DNA of 64,000 nucleotides, from contig NZ_JANSUY010000014.1 of the NCBI RefSeq assembly GCF_024741135.1, positions 124,001-188,000 of the forward strand, read 5' to 3'. A program made the translations under genes and the position numbers. The first letter of the stretch is position 1. Each line of letters starts with the position of its first letter. Of the stretch, positions 32,473-41,734 are shown one piece after another. Source of the DNA: Aquiflexum gelatinilyticum. Lineage in GTDB: Bacteria > Bacteroidota > Bacteroidia > Cytophagales > Cyclobacteriaceae. The notes beneath the pieces are model-generated. The model was not told where the DNA came from and made no database searches. It was given only the letters and a program-made list of their open reading frames with translations.

Positions 32473-33579
32473 ATGGGTAAGTATTTCTTTTTTCTTTTGG
32501 CAGTTGTTTTTTCTTGTAATTCCAAGGAATCCAAATCTCCCGAATTCATATCCGGCGAGTTGACCGAATACATTTCAGATACCATTTACTTCGAAAAGGA
32601 TGAATTCACAAAAAACCTCCCTGCCAAATTCGCTTACCTTGAAGAGAATGATAGCAGTTTCCTTTATGCATGGTATGACAAAAGGCTTTTGAAATACGGT
32701 TACCCCTCGGGCAAATTGATTTCGAGTACCAATTTTTTTGTAGAAGGTCCTGATGGGATCGGCTCTTTTATTTCGGGGAGTTTAATTACTGAAGATGGAT
32801 TGTTTTTTATCTCAGATCAGAAAGAAATTGTTCATACAGATTTTGAAGGGAAAGTTATCAGCAGATTTCCTTTGCCTGCGGTGCCGGAGGAAAGGTTGGC
32901 CGCTAATTTTTCTGCGATGAATGGCAATGACATGACCTATGATCCTGCAACCAAGACCTTGCTTTTGGCTGATGTTCCATTTGTACTCAAAGAACCTAAT
33001 ATGAATTACCGGGATTGGTTATGGAAATTGGATACCCGTTCGGAAAATTTTGATTCTGTAGGCTTCAACTATCCCGAAAAATACAGGGAACTCTATGATG
33101 ATCCTGAACTTGGGGTTTTTGCCCATTCCTTTATTATTGACCGCGATCTTTTTGTGGTCAATTTTCCTGCAAATGATTCCTTATTGATTTTAGATTCGGA
33201 TAATGGTTTTTGGGTGGATGGACGAAGTTCCAAACCTTTGACTTTTGAAAAAGGTAAAACCGAACCTAGGGGAGAGTGGACAGTTTTTAATCCTAGTATG
33301 AAGACAAGTAGATACAAATTCACCCAATACGATCCTTATCGGAAGAGGTTGTTGAGGTATGTAAATATTGAAACAAAAGAATCAGATTTAGAAACTTACA
33401 CGAATGAAAGCAGCTTTATTCTTTTGGACAGTGAGTTCGGAAAAGTTGCGGAGCTATTTTTTAACAATCAAAAGATCATACCTTCAGGATTTTTCACACC
33501 CAATGGATTTTATCTAAAATTGGCAGAACAGCAAAGCGATGATAGGGAAGGGTATGTAAGGATTGTTTTTGATTTTTGA
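32473..33579 (+). CDS. DUF4221 lipoprotein (beta-propeller-like)
   Basis: The product has 368 residues. The signal sequence ends FFFLLAVVFSC, a lipobox giving an N-terminal lipid anchor. The mature chain is rich in strand-turn blocks such as DTIYFEKDEF, FFVEGPDGIGSF, GLFFISDQKEIVHTDFEGKVISRFPLP and GNDMTYDPATKTLLLAD, typical of six-bladed propeller-like lipoproteins of the DUF4221 type in Cyclobacteriaceae. It appears to be monocistronic. No catalytic residues or ligand are known. Family name assigned from memory of the pattern. Confidence 0.65.
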   Translation: MGKYFFFLLAVVFSCNSKESKSPEFISGELTEYISDTIYFEKDEFTKNLPAKFAYLEENDSSFLYAWYDKRLLKYGYPSGKLISSTNFFVEGPDGIGSFISGSLITEDGLFFISDQKEIVHTDFEGKVISRFPLPAVPEERLAANFSAMNGNDMTYDPATKTLLLADVPFVLKEPNMNYRDWLWKLDTRSENFDSVGFNYPEKYRELYDDPELGVFAHSFIIDRDLFVVNFPANDSLLILDSDNGFWVDGRSSKPLTFEKGKTEPRGEWTVFNPSMKTSRYKFTQYDPYRKRLLRYVNIETKESDLETYTNESSFILLDSEFGKVAELFFNNQKIIPSGFFTPNGFYLKLAEQQSDDREGYVRIVFDF

Positions 33580-33730
33580 GTAGGAGCAAAAAAGAGGTTG
33601 TGGTATTCAATTTTTTTCTTTAAGTCATTATTATTTATGACTGAATATCAAGAAAGCAATTTAGTATAATGAAAGAGGAGGCAATAACCGATATTTGAGG
33701 AGACTTATTTTAAGGATAAGGGTTGACAAA

Positions 33731-34186
33731 TCATATATTGTTGATTTTCTTATCCGCTCTGTGATTTTCAAACATTTCGATTGCAGCCTTCAAAAGACCA
33801 AACATTCCCAGGCTTAACACTATAATTCCAATAGATAAATCTTTTAAAATTCCGGTTTCAGAGAAATAAAACCCTGTCAATCCAGAGGTCAGCAGAATTA
33901 GGATAAACAGGCTAATTATGATAATTGCAATTTTTCCCTTTCGAGGATTTTGCCATATTTTTTTGGATAACTCATTTTGAGTTTTGGAGGTATCTTGTAA
34001 TGAAGAGAAACTTATTCCTAAACCCATGAAAATCAAAACCGAATTAAGGTTATCAAACATCACCTCAGGATTATCTTTAAGGTAATCTAGTCCATAAAGG
34101 TATGGCTTAAAAGCAAAATACATTCCCAGAAGCATTAATGGGTATTGTGCATAGCTTACATAATGAAAAAACGTCTTGTAATTCAT
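33731..34186 (-). CDS. Small four-helix membrane protein of unknown function
   Basis: The product has 151 residues with about four hydrophobic segments (residues 14-30, 45-62, 85-105 and 115-135). A KTQNELSKKIWQNPRKGK loop lies between the second and third. The tail is charged (ENHRADKKINNI). I recognise no family. It lies downstream of ftsY on the same strand, with a 100-base gap, and probably has its own promoter. Confidence 0.6.
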   Translation of the reverse strand: MNYKTFFHYVSYAQYPLMLLGMYFAFKPYLYGLDYLKDNPEVMFDNLNSVLIFMGLGISFSSLQDTSKTQNELSKKIWQNPRKGKIAIIIISLFILILLTSGLTGFYFSETGILKDLSIGIIVLSLGMFGLLKAAIEMFENHRADKKINNI

Positions 34187-34290
34187 TGTTTCAAGTTAAA
34201 ATAGAACATTTTGAGGTTCTGCTTCATATCCTATTTTCTTGTATTAAGGAACCAATTTTTAGAAACTCAAAGAGGCCTTAGATTTTCTCG

Positions 34291-35247
34291 CTACTTCTTT
34301 TTAAAAAGTGAATCCACAAATTCCTTTCTGTTGAAAACCTGAAGGTCAGTCATTTTTTCACCTACACCAATGTATTTGACAGGGATTTTGAATTGGTCTG
34401 AAATTCCGATCACGACGCCACCTTTGGCAGTTCCGTCGAGTTTGGTGATGGCAAGGGCTGTGATGTCAGTCGCTTTGGTAAATTCCTGCGCTTGGATAAA
34501 GGCATTCTGACCTGTGGATCCATCTAATACGAGCAAAACTTCATGCGGCGCATCGTCAATGAATTTTTGCATCACCCTTTTGATTTTGGTCAGCTCGTTC
34601 ATCAAGTTGACTTTGGTGTGCAACCTGCCTGCAGTATCTATTATCACTACGTCTGCATTGGTATCAACCCCTTGTTTTACCGCATCAAAAGCCACTGAAG
34701 CGGGATCAGTATTCATACCGTGCGATACGATAGGTACATCGACACGTTTTGCCCAAAGGATCAATTGGTCCACAGCAGCCGCCCTGAATGTATCCGCAGC
34801 ACCAAGAACCACTGACTTTCCTGCTTGTTTGAATTGGTGCGCTAATTTGCCGATAGTAGTTGTTTTGCCCACTCCGTTGACACCCACTACCATGATGACA
34901 TATGGTTTTTTGTCTGCAGGTAGGTCAAAGTCTGATAGGTCGGTGCTTTGGTTTTCTTCCAAAAGACCCATAATCTCTTCTCTAAGGATTACGTCTAGTT
35001 CGGCTGTATTGAGGTATTTGTCCTTTGATACCCTTTCTTCGATTCTTCTGATGACTTTGATGGTAGTATCTACCCCTACATCAGAAGTGATAAGGATTTC
35101 TTCTAACTCATCCAATACTTCCTCATCTACTTTGGATTTGCCTACGACTGCTTTGCTTAGCCGAGAAAAAATGTTTTCGCTGGATTTTTGTAAACCTTGG
35201 TCAAGGCTTTCTTTTTTTTCCTTCGAAAAGAAACCGAAAATTCCCAT
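34291..35247 (-). CDS. ftsY: Signal recognition particle receptor FtsY
   Basis: The ATG at 35247 (MGIFGFFSKEKK) gives 318 residues. The upstream in-frame ATG would add 15 residues that overlap the terminator before the gene. The N domain is followed by the NG GTPase: VVGVNGVGKTTTIGKLA (G1), DTFRAAAVDQL, IIDTAGRLHTK (G3), TKLDGTAKGG (G4) and IGVGEKMTDLQVF. There is no long acidic A domain, as in many Bacteroidota. It binds Ffh-ribosome complexes at the inner membrane for cotranslational targeting. The order rpmB-rpmG-DUF4295-ftsY is conserved in the phylum. Confidence 0.95.
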   Translation of the reverse strand: MGIFGFFSKEKKESLDQGLQKSSENIFSRLSKAVVGKSKVDEEVLDELEEILITSDVGVDTTIKVIRRIEERVSKDKYLNTAELDVILREEIMGLLEENQSTDLSDFDLPADKKPYVIMVVGVNGVGKTTTIGKLAHQFKQAGKSVVLGAADTFRAAAVDQLILWAKRVDVPIVSHGMNTDPASVAFDAVKQGVDTNADVVIIDTAGRLHTKVNLMNELTKIKRVMQKFIDDAPHEVLLVLDGSTGQNAFIQAQEFTKATDITALAITKLDGTAKGGVVIGISDQFKIPVKYIGVGEKMTDLQVFNRKEFVDSLFKKK

Positions 35248-35275
35248 GTCTGTGATTTTTAAAGTCCGAATATAA

Positions 35276-35311
35276 CAAAAAAGTCCCTTCAAAGACTTAG
35301 CTTGAAGGGAC
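35276..35311 (-). terminator. Terminator between DUF4295 gene and ftsY
   Basis: GTCCCTTCAA (35283-35292) pairs with TTGAAGGGAC (35302-35311), and the minus-strand transcript continues into a U-run (AAAAAA on the plus strand). It lies 26 bases after the DUF4295 stop, so ftsY may depend on readthrough or its own promoter. Confidence 0.85.
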
Positions 35312-35337
35312 TTTCGATTGCAAAAAGTGCAATGAAA

Positions 35338-35490
35338 TTATTTTTTCAAGGTATCCTGAACCATCGTGGTCGGAACCATTTCCTCTTTGAAGGTGTAAGC
35401 GCCGGTTTTTTCAGATTTGATTGCTCTGATCACTTTGGCGTATGTTACTCCACCTTCTTTTTTCAGGGTTGCTACTACTTTCTTAGCCAT
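35338..35490 (-). CDS. DUF4295 small ribosomal-operon protein
   Basis: The ATG at 35490 opens 50 codons to TAA at 35338. The product starts MAKKVVATLKKEGG and continues with TYAKVIRAIKS and YTFKEEMVP, a basic small protein of the DUF4295 family. It is found in Bacteroidota next to rpmG and rpmB. It lies 45 bases after rpmG in the same operon. A ribosome-associated role is plausible from context, but no function is established. Confidence 0.88.
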   Translation of the reverse strand: MAKKVVATLKKEGGVTYAKVIRAIKSEKTGAYTFKEEMVPTTMVQDTLKK

Positions 35491-35535
35491 ATTTTCAAGG
35501 TTTATATCGTTGCCGGAAGCAACCTAGGTCCTAAA

Positions 35536-35718
35536 TTATTTAATTTCTTTGTGAACCGTCATTTTCTTCAAGATAGGATTGAATTTCTTCAATTCAAGTC
35601 TTGTAGTGGTGTTTTTACGGTTTTTGGTAGTGATGTATCTTGAAGTACCTGGAAGGCCTGTAGCCTTGTGCTCGGTGCACTCCATGATCACTTGTACTCT
35701 GTTACCTTTCTTAGCCAT
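35536..35718 (-). CDS. rpmG: 50S ribosomal protein L33
   Basis: The product has 60 residues: [43 protein letters not shown] and [10 protein letters not shown] match L33. Only one Cys is present (ECTEHK), so it is the zinc-free form lacking the C-x-x-C pairs. It is a large-subunit protein near the E site, in an operon with rpmB, DUF4295 and probably ftsY. Confidence 0.97.
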   Translation of the reverse strand: MAKKGNRVQVIMECTEHKATGLPGTSRYITTKNRKNTTTRLELKKFNPILKKMTVHKEIK

Positions 35719-35752
35719 CGCTGTATATATTTAAATGGTAAACCTGATCTGA

Positions 35753-35995
35753 TTATTTAATGATAACGTATCCTTTTGCTTGGGCTTCTCTCAACACAGG
35801 AGTAATTCCTTTTTTGTTGATGGTTCTCAAAGCTTTGGTACAAACCTTCAAAGTGATCCAAGCATCTTCCTCAGGGATGTAGAAGCTTTTCTTGTGTAAA
35901 TTTGGATAAAATTTACGCTTGGTCTTGTTGTTCGCATGCGATACATTATTACCTACTTGAGGTCTCTTGCCGGTAATGTCACAAACTTTTGCCAT
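35753..35995 (-). CDS. rpmB: 50S ribosomal protein L28
   Basis: The ATG at 35995 gives 80 residues beginning MAKVCDITGKRPQVGNNVSH, with NKTKRKFYPNLHKKSF and LKVCTKALRTINKKG, all typical of L28. The open frame extends upstream to 36181, but that part is not conserved-looking. It is the first gene of the operon with rpmG and DUF4295. It lacks the Cys pairs of zinc-binding L28 forms. Confidence 0.97.
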   Translation of the reverse strand: MAKVCDITGKRPQVGNNVSHANNKTKRKFYPNLHKKSFYIPEEDAWITLKVCTKALRTINKKGITPVLREAQAKGYVIIK

Positions 35996-36171
35996 GATAT
36001 ATGATCGTAATTGTATAGACGTTTTTTCAATTGAGTTTGCAAATATCGGACTTTTAGCTGAAATACCAATAGTGACAATCAAAAATATTCCGTAAAGTTT
36101 TCCTTTTATTGAAAGAATATAGAGGCTAGAAGCGAGAGCCAAGATTTCCGACTTGAGATTCCATTTGAAAC

Positions 36172-36256
36172 CTGACAACAATTATAACGCGAAGCTGACA
36201 ACAATTACAACCACTACAGCCTAACTAACTATTAACCAAATAACCAAATAACCCAA
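36172..36256. repeat. A/C-rich intergenic repeat and AACCAAAT tract
   Basis: GACAACAATTATAACGCGAAGC resembles 30484-30545. ATTAACCAAATAACCAAATA is close to TTTAACCAAATTACCAAATA at 61029. These are low-complexity dispersed words in intergenic DNA; no function is visible. Confidence 0.5.
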
Positions 36257-36418
<162 letters not shown>

Positions 36419-36479
36419 TTAATCCTAAAGGCATTTACTATATTTGCCAGATCGCTGTGAGCGGTGAAATTTATCCTTG

Positions 36480-37778
36480 ATGGGTAGCAAATCTACAAAT
36501 ATTATGATTGAAACAATAAACTCAAGCAGCCAAGCTATTGCCTTGGAAGATAAATATGGAGCCCACAATTACCATCCCTTGCCGGTGGTCTTGTCTAGAG
36601 GAGAGGGTGTTTACCTTTGGGATGTAGAAGGTAAAAAGTACTATGACTTCCTGTCAGCATATTCTGCAGTGAATCAGGGGCATTGTCATCCAAGGATCAA
36701 AGACGCATTGATCGAGCAGGCAGGTACTTTGACTTTGACTTCAAGGGCATTTTATAATGATGTCTTGGGGCCATTTGAAAAATACATTACTGAATACTTT
36801 GGCTTTGACAAAGTTCTTCCGATGAATACCGGTGCGGAAGGCGTGGAAACAGCCTTGAAAATTGCCAGAAAATGGGGATATGAAAGAAAAGGCGTGGACG
36901 AAAACCAGGCAGTTATTGTCGTTGCCGAAAATAATTTCCATGGGAGAACTTCTACCATCATCTCATTTTCTTCAGATGGCAATGCCAGAAAAAACTTTGG
37001 ACCATATACTCCGGGTTTTGTAAAAATCCCTTACAATGATATTGCTGCACTTGAAGTAGTCTTACAAGATAAAAATGTTGTTGCTTTTTTGGTTGAACCG
37101 ATTCAGGGTGAAGCGGGAGTTTATACTCCGGCAGAAGACTTTATCAGAAATGCATCTGAGGCCTGCAAAGCTAAAAATGTCCTTTTAATTGCAGATGAAA
37201 TTCAGACAGGAATCGCAAGGACAGGTTCGCTTTTGGCGGTTTGTGGCAACTGTACCTGCGAAGGGCATTGCGAAAAGCAAGACACCTATACAAAACCTGA
37301 CATGTTGATCTTGGGAAAAGCCATCTCCGGTGGATTTTATCCTGTATCAGCTGTACTGGCTGACAATCATATCATGGATGTCATCAAGCCAGGTCAACAT
37401 GGATCTACTTTTGGGGGAAATCCTTTGGGAGCGAAAGTCGCCATAGCAGCGCTTGAAGTGGTTAGAGATGAGAAATTAGCCCAAAATGCACGAAAACTCG
37501 GAAAAATCTTTCGAGAAAGAATGCAGATTTTGGTAGAAAAATACAAAATACTCAAACTCGTAAGAGGCAAAGGCTTACTCAATGCTGTGGTGGTAAACGA
37601 CTCACCTGACAGCAGCACCGCTTGGGATATGTGCGTCTCTTTGAAAGACAACGGTCTCCTCGCCAAACCCACCCACGGCAACATCATCCGCTTTGCGCCG
37701 CCTTTGGTCATGACTGAAGAGCAGCTGCACGACTGCTGCGATATCATCGAGAAAGTGGTCAAAGAGTTTGAAAAATAG
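36480..37778 (+). CDS. rocD: Ornithine--oxo-acid aminotransferase
   Basis: The ATG at 36480 follows a TTG directly; ATG 36504 is also possible. The product has about 432 residues. [30 protein letters not shown] and [18 protein letters not shown] are OAT hallmarks; [36 protein letters not shown] and [13 protein letters not shown] follow. ILGKAISGG carries the PLP-binding Lys. It transfers the delta-amino group of ornithine to 2-oxoglutarate, giving glutamate semialdehyde, the substrate of PruA encoded at 30621. An unusual insert, [17 protein letters not shown], lies between the RTG block and the PLP Lys and contains four Cys within ten residues. Confidence 0.95.
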   Translation: MGSKSTNIMIETINSSSQAIALEDKYGAHNYHPLPVVLSRGEGVYLWDVEGKKYYDFLSAYSAVNQGHCHPRIKDALIEQAGTLTLTSRAFYNDVLGPFEKYITEYFGFDKVLPMNTGAEGVETALKIARKWGYERKGVDENQAVIVVAENNFHGRTSTIISFSSDGNARKNFGPYTPGFVKIPYNDIAALEVVLQDKNVVAFLVEPIQGEAGVYTPAEDFIRNASEACKAKNVLLIADEIQTGIARTGSLLAVCGNCTCEGHCEKQDTYTKPDMLILGKAISGGFYPVSAVLADNHIMDVIKPGQHGSTFGGNPLGAKVAIAALEVVRDEKLAQNARKLGKIFRERMQILVEKYKILKLVRGKGLLNAVVVNDSPDSSTAWDMCVSLKDNGLLAKPTHGNIIRFAPPLVMTEEQLHDCCDIIEKVVKEFEK

Positions 37779-37810
37779 ACATTTTAGCAGATTTAGATTA
37801 ATTGAAATAG

Positions 37811-37848
37811 AAACCCTCCGGGAGAAATAGCGGTCCCGGAGGGTTTTT
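37811..37848 (+). terminator. Terminator of rocD
   Basis: AAACCCTCCGGGA (37811-37823) pairs with TCCCGGAGGGTTT (37834-37846) and runs into T residues. It is a strong GC-rich intrinsic terminator 32 bases past the stop. Confidence 0.93.
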
Positions 37849-37895
37849 AATGTCCTTTTGTTAGCTTTGCCAATACAATAAAAACCTATTAATCC

Positions 37896-38549
37896 ATGAA
37901 AAAAGCAGTTATTTTTGATATGGATGGCGTTATCTGCCATACCAATCCATTCCATTCGATGGCTTTCAAGAAGTTTTTTGCCAAAAGAGACATGTACCCC
38001 ACAGAGGAAGAATTTGAACTGCATATGTACGGCAAAAGTAACTCCTATATAATGAGTCACTTTTTCGGAAGAAAAATTGTCGGCGAGGAACTGTTGGAAT
38101 TGGAGAATGAGAAAGAAGGCCTCTTTAGGGAAATATACAGGGACAAAATTGATCCTATTGCAGGTTTTCAGGATTTTTTCCACCAACTCAAAGTCAATGA
38201 TTTTTTGACGGGGGTAGCCACTTCCGCTCCATTTGCCAACCTTCAATTGATTGCCGGCACTTTGTCTCTGATGGACAGGATGGAGTCCATTTTGGCAAGC
38301 GAAGACGTAACCAAACACAAACCCGATCCGGAGGTTTACCTCAAGTCAGCATTTAACCTGCAGGTCGAACCTGATTTATGTGTTGTTTTTGAAGATTCAT
38401 TTTCTGGCGTCACCGCTGCCAAAAATGCAGGGATGAAAGTGGTTGGTGTTTTGTCCTCCCATTCCAAGTCGGAGTTACCGGTGTGTGACCTTTATATCGA
38501 AGATTTTAGGGAGATGGATGCCAATAAAGTTCTGGCTTTGACCGGATAA
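37896..38549 (+). CDS. HAD phosphatase, beta-phosphoglucomutase-like
   Basis: The product has 217 residues. KAVIFDMDGVICHTNPFH is motif I with a D-M-D pair, followed by an all-helical cap. ATSAPFANLQ is motif II, KHKPDPEVYLKSA motif III, and VVFEDSFSGVTAAKNAGM motif IV. Motif IV with E-D-S-x-x-G places it in the beta-phosphoglucomutase/sugar-phosphatase subgroup. The substrate (hexose phosphate or nucleotide) cannot be chosen from sequence. It is followed 56 bases later by hemB on the same strand. Confidence 0.85.
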   Translation: MKKAVIFDMDGVICHTNPFHSMAFKKFFAKRDMYPTEEEFELHMYGKSNSYIMSHFFGRKIVGEELLELENEKEGLFREIYRDKIDPIAGFQDFFHQLKVNDFLTGVATSAPFANLQLIAGTLSLMDRMESILASEDVTKHKPDPEVYLKSAFNLQVEPDLCVVFEDSFSGVTAAKNAGMKVVGVLSSHSKSELPVCDLYIEDFREMDANKVLALTG

Positions 38550-38605
38550 TCAGGTTGGTTTTTATTTCTATACATTTATATTAGAATTGCCAAAATTAGA
38601 ATACT

Positions 38606-39574
38606 ATGCTAATAAGACCAAGAAGAAACAGAAAATCCCAAAGTGTCCGCAATATGGTGGAAGAAACAAGGCTTTCTGTCAAAGACTTTATCTTCCCGAT
38701 GTTTCTAATAGATGGAATCAACCAAAAGATTGAAGTGGCTTCAATGCCAGGGATATACAGGTATTCTTTGGACTTGATGCTAGGAGAAATCGAAGCGTGT
38801 ATGAAACTTGGGATCATGGCATTTGATATTTTTCCTGCTTATCCCGATGATAAAAAGGATAAGTATGCTACTGAGAGTTTTAATCCCGAGACGTTTTACT
38901 TAAAAGCAATTCATAAAATCAAGAGTACATTTCCGGAAGCTGTGGTCATGACGGACGTGGCAATGGATCCATATAGTTCGGATGGTCATGATGGACTTGT
39001 CGAAAATGGCAAGATATTAAATGATGAAACTCTGGAAATATTGGGTAAAATGTCTTTGGCACAGGCGCAGGCTGGAGCGGATATTCTGGGGCCGTCTGAC
39101 ATGATGGATGGGAGAGTAGGATATATCAGGTCTGTATTGGATCAAAATGGATTTACAGAAGTGTCGATTATGTCTTACACTGCTAAATATGCCTCTGCTT
39201 TTTACGGCCCTTTCCGGGATGCTTTGGATTCTGCACCCAAAATGGGAGACAAAAAAACCTACCAGATGGACCCTGCCAATTACAGAGAAGCATTGATCGA
39301 AGCTGAATTAGACACAAATGAAGGTGCGGATTTTTTAATGGTTAAACCTGCATTGGCTTATCTGGATATCATAAGGCTATTGAAAGACAATTCCAACCTT
39401 CCAATTGCTGCCTACAATGTCAGCGGGGAATATGCGATGGTAAAAGCAGCATCTCAAAAAGGTTGGCTTGATGGGGAAAGGGCAATGTTGGAGTCACTCT
39501 TAAGTATAAAAAGAGCCGGGGCCAATTTGATATTGAGTTATTTCGCCAAGGAGTATGCGACTTTAGTCAAATAA
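38606..39574 (+). CDS. hemB: Porphobilinogen synthase (delta-aminolevulinic acid dehydratase)
   Basis: The product has 322 residues. RPRRNRKSQSVRNMVEETRLSVKDFIFPMFLIDG is the family start. VMTDVAMDPYSSDGHDGLV replaces the Cys zinc site of animal enzymes with Asp, the Mg/K-dependent type. SYTAKYASAFYGPFRDA and FLMVKPALAYLDII hold the two active-site lysines; the second forms the Schiff base. It condenses two aminolevulinate molecules to porphobilinogen in haem synthesis. Cytoplasmic. Confidence 0.96.
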   Translation: MLIRPRRNRKSQSVRNMVEETRLSVKDFIFPMFLIDGINQKIEVASMPGIYRYSLDLMLGEIEACMKLGIMAFDIFPAYPDDKKDKYATESFNPETFYLKAIHKIKSTFPEAVVMTDVAMDPYSSDGHDGLVENGKILNDETLEILGKMSLAQAQAGADILGPSDMMDGRVGYIRSVLDQNGFTEVSIMSYTAKYASAFYGPFRDALDSAPKMGDKKTYQMDPANYREALIEAELDTNEGADFLMVKPALAYLDIIRLLKDNSNLPIAAYNVSGEYAMVKAASQKGWLDGERAMLESLLSIKRAGANLILSYFAKEYATLVK

Positions 39575-39635
39575 AATAACACCTTCCAAAAAGAGTTATA
39601 AATACACTTTTTTCAGACAGGAAGGTTAAAATCAG

Positions 39636-39668
39636 AACCCCTTAGATGAAATTCTAAGGTTTTTTTCT
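39636..39668 (+). terminator. Terminator of hemB
   Basis: CCTTAGA (39640-39646) pairs with TCTAAGG (39653-39659) around a 6-base loop and is followed by a long T-run. It lies 65 bases after the hemB stop. Confidence 0.8.
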
Positions 39669-40302
39669 TTTTTGCCGCTTTTTATTCCAAAATTTTAAAT
39701 TTTCAGATTGAAATGGTTTCAATTTCAGCTAAACATTGAATTTTGATAATATTATTAATCAATTGATTTAAATAAAATCCAAATTTCTTTTAAAGTGTAT
39801 ATTATTCATAAAAACAGGTTTAAAAATATACCTGCTAGATCTAAAAAAATATAAAAAATTGATTTTATGGTAAAAAAAACAACCAAAAGATAAAAAAAAT
39901 AAAATTTTTTTAAATTTTTTTTTGTAATAAATCCATACCACCAAGTCTGTTAAAGTTCAAATCTTATAATTTTACTTATTTTCAGATTATTATTCTATAA
40001 AAATAATTAATAAAGAATATTATTTTTATTTAATGATTTTCGGTATCGATTGCGGAAAACATTTTTTTATTAACAGAATAATATTCTGCATTTTATGGTA
40101 ACAAAAAAATAAGATAATAATTGAATAATTTAATGTATTATAAATAAAATAATATAAAATAATCAACTATATCATCGAATAATTAACGTTTTGATAACAG
40201 GAACTTTTATTTTTTGTAAAAAATGTAATTAGATTTAACCCATTCAAAGTAATCAAACCTATTTAAAATTTTATCAATTCAGTTCTTGTAAAATTAAAAC
40301 CT
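39669..40302. other. Very AT-rich intergenic region upstream of the ammonium transporter gene
   Basis: About 630 bases of strikingly AT-rich DNA with runs of A and T, including AATAATATTC-type words. No ORF, RNA or GC-rich hairpin is visible. I looked for a sigma-54 element (TGGCAC-N5-TTGC) in front of the ammonium transporter and found none. It probably holds the amt promoter and possibly a protein-binding or bent-DNA segment. Confidence 0.5.
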
Positions 40303-41607
40303 ATGAAGTTGATGAACTCAATGATCGCTCAAGTAAGCGAGGTGCCGGCCGTGACAGATGTCTCGGCAGAACTAGCACAAAATCTCCTAACCACCAATAA
40401 TGTATGGATGATGCTCTGTACAGCTTTGGTATTTATTATGCATTTGGGATTTGCGGGAGTTGAAACCGGTTTTGGCCAAGCCAAAAACACGGTCAATATC
40501 CTGTTCAAAAACACCATCACTCCTCTTTTGGGATTACTCACCTACGCTTTGGTGGGATTTTTCCTGATGTATCCTGGATTTGAGACTCCGGGATGGTTTG
40601 CATTTGATGCTGATGGATGGAGTATGTTTTGGTTCAGCTCAGCTGATGCAGACAGTACTGTAGGTTATGCCAATGGGGGCTACACGTATTGGACAGATTT
40701 TTTGTTTCAGGCGATGTTTGCAGCAACTGCAGCTACAATTGTTTCTGGAGCTATTGCTGAAAGGGTTAAAATTTCAGCTTATTTGGTATTCACGTTGATT
40801 TTTGTTGGTTTAGTATATCCTCTTATCGGTAGTTGGAAATGGGGCGGCGGGGCCTTGAATGAAATGGGATTCTATGATTTTGCAGGTTCTACTTTGGTCC
40901 ACTCAGTTGGAGGATGGGGAGCTTTAGCAGGAGTTATTTTGGTCGGTCCAAGGATCGGTAAATATATAGATGGCAAAGCCATTTCAAAGCCAGGCGCTAG
41001 TATTCCATTAGCGGTTATCGGAACATTCTTACTTTGGTTTGGATGGTTTGGATTCAACGGTGGTTCAGTACTTTCTGCCGATCCTGCATTGGTTTCTTCT
41101 GTTCTTGTTATCACTTGCTTAGGTGCTACCGCCGGAGGACTTGGTGGTTTTTTCGCTGCTTATTTCGCATTCAAAAGACTTGATTTGGGAATGCTCCTTA
41201 ATGGTATCCTTGCAGGACTTGTAGGAATCACCGCAGGTGCTGATGTGTTTACTCCTGCATCTGCCTTACTTATCGGATTCATTGCCGGGATTTTGGTAGT
41301 TCTTTCAGCTGTCTTTCTTGATAAAATGAAATTGGATGATGTCGTAGGTGCGGTATCAGTCCACCTTACTTGCGGAATTTGGGGTACTTTGGCAGTTGGA
41401 ATTTTTTCCACCAATCCTGACCATTCATTTGTAACCCAATTGATCGGTGTTGCAGCCTGCGGGGCAATGGCATTTATCTCGGCATTTGCAATATTTTACA
41501 TCCTAAAAGTTACTGTGGGAATCAGAGTTTCTGAGGAACATGAAAAATCCGGTTTGGATTCACATGAACACGGAATCAGAGGATATACTATCATTTTTGA
41601 CGAATAG
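40303..41607 (+). CDS. amt: Ammonium transporter
   Basis: The product has 434 residues with about 11 transmembrane segments. VETGFGQAKNTVNILFKN, FQAMFAATAATIVSGAIAER and GSWKWGGGAL are Amt landmarks. The twin pore histidines lie in STLVHSVGGWGALAG and SVHLTCGIWGTLAVG. The first 30 residues are not clearly a signal peptide, so the true start could be a few codons later. There is no glnK next to it. Instead an outer-membrane porin-like gene follows after 127 bases, suggesting paired inner- and outer-membrane uptake. Confidence 0.93.
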   Translation: MKLMNSMIAQVSEVPAVTDVSAELAQNLLTTNNVWMMLCTALVFIMHLGFAGVETGFGQAKNTVNILFKNTITPLLGLLTYALVGFFLMYPGFETPGWFAFDADGWSMFWFSSADADSTVGYANGGYTYWTDFLFQAMFAATAATIVSGAIAERVKISAYLVFTLIFVGLVYPLIGSWKWGGGALNEMGFYDFAGSTLVHSVGGWGALAGVILVGPRIGKYIDGKAISKPGASIPLAVIGTFLLWFGWFGFNGGSVLSADPALVSSVLVITCLGATAGGLGGFFAAYFAFKRLDLGMLLNGILAGLVGITAGADVFTPASALLIGFIAGILVVLSAVFLDKMKLDDVVGAVSVHLTCGIWGTLAVGIFSTNPDHSFVTQLIGVAACGAMAFISAFAIFYILKVTVGIRVSEEHEKSGLDSHEHGIRGYTIIFDE

Positions 41608-41640
41608 GTCAGAAAACCAAACAATCAATTATATAAAGCA

Positions 41641-41695
41641 AGAACCCTGCCCAAGGAAAAAAACGCGACTCTCTTTCTGATTGGGTCAGGGTTCT
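41641..41695 (+). terminator. Long hairpin between amt and the porin gene
   Basis: AGAACCCTG (41641-41649) pairs with CAGGGTTCT (41687-41695), and CCCAA with TTGGG just inside, leaving a 26-base loop. No T-run follows directly, so it may be an attenuator or RNA-processing element rather than a simple terminator. Confidence 0.6.
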
Positions 41696-41734
41696 CTTCA
41701 GCTAAATCATGTTTAACCGATAATCAAAACTAAA

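Noticed and set aside
37602-38318. 238-codon antisense ORF across rocD and the HAD phosphatase gene
   Set aside because: It runs opposite two well-supported genes and across a strong terminator, and has no protein-family features.
40100-40302. Sigma-54 promoter for the ammonium transporter
   Set aside because: No TGGCAC-N5-TTGC-like sequence was found in the upstream region.
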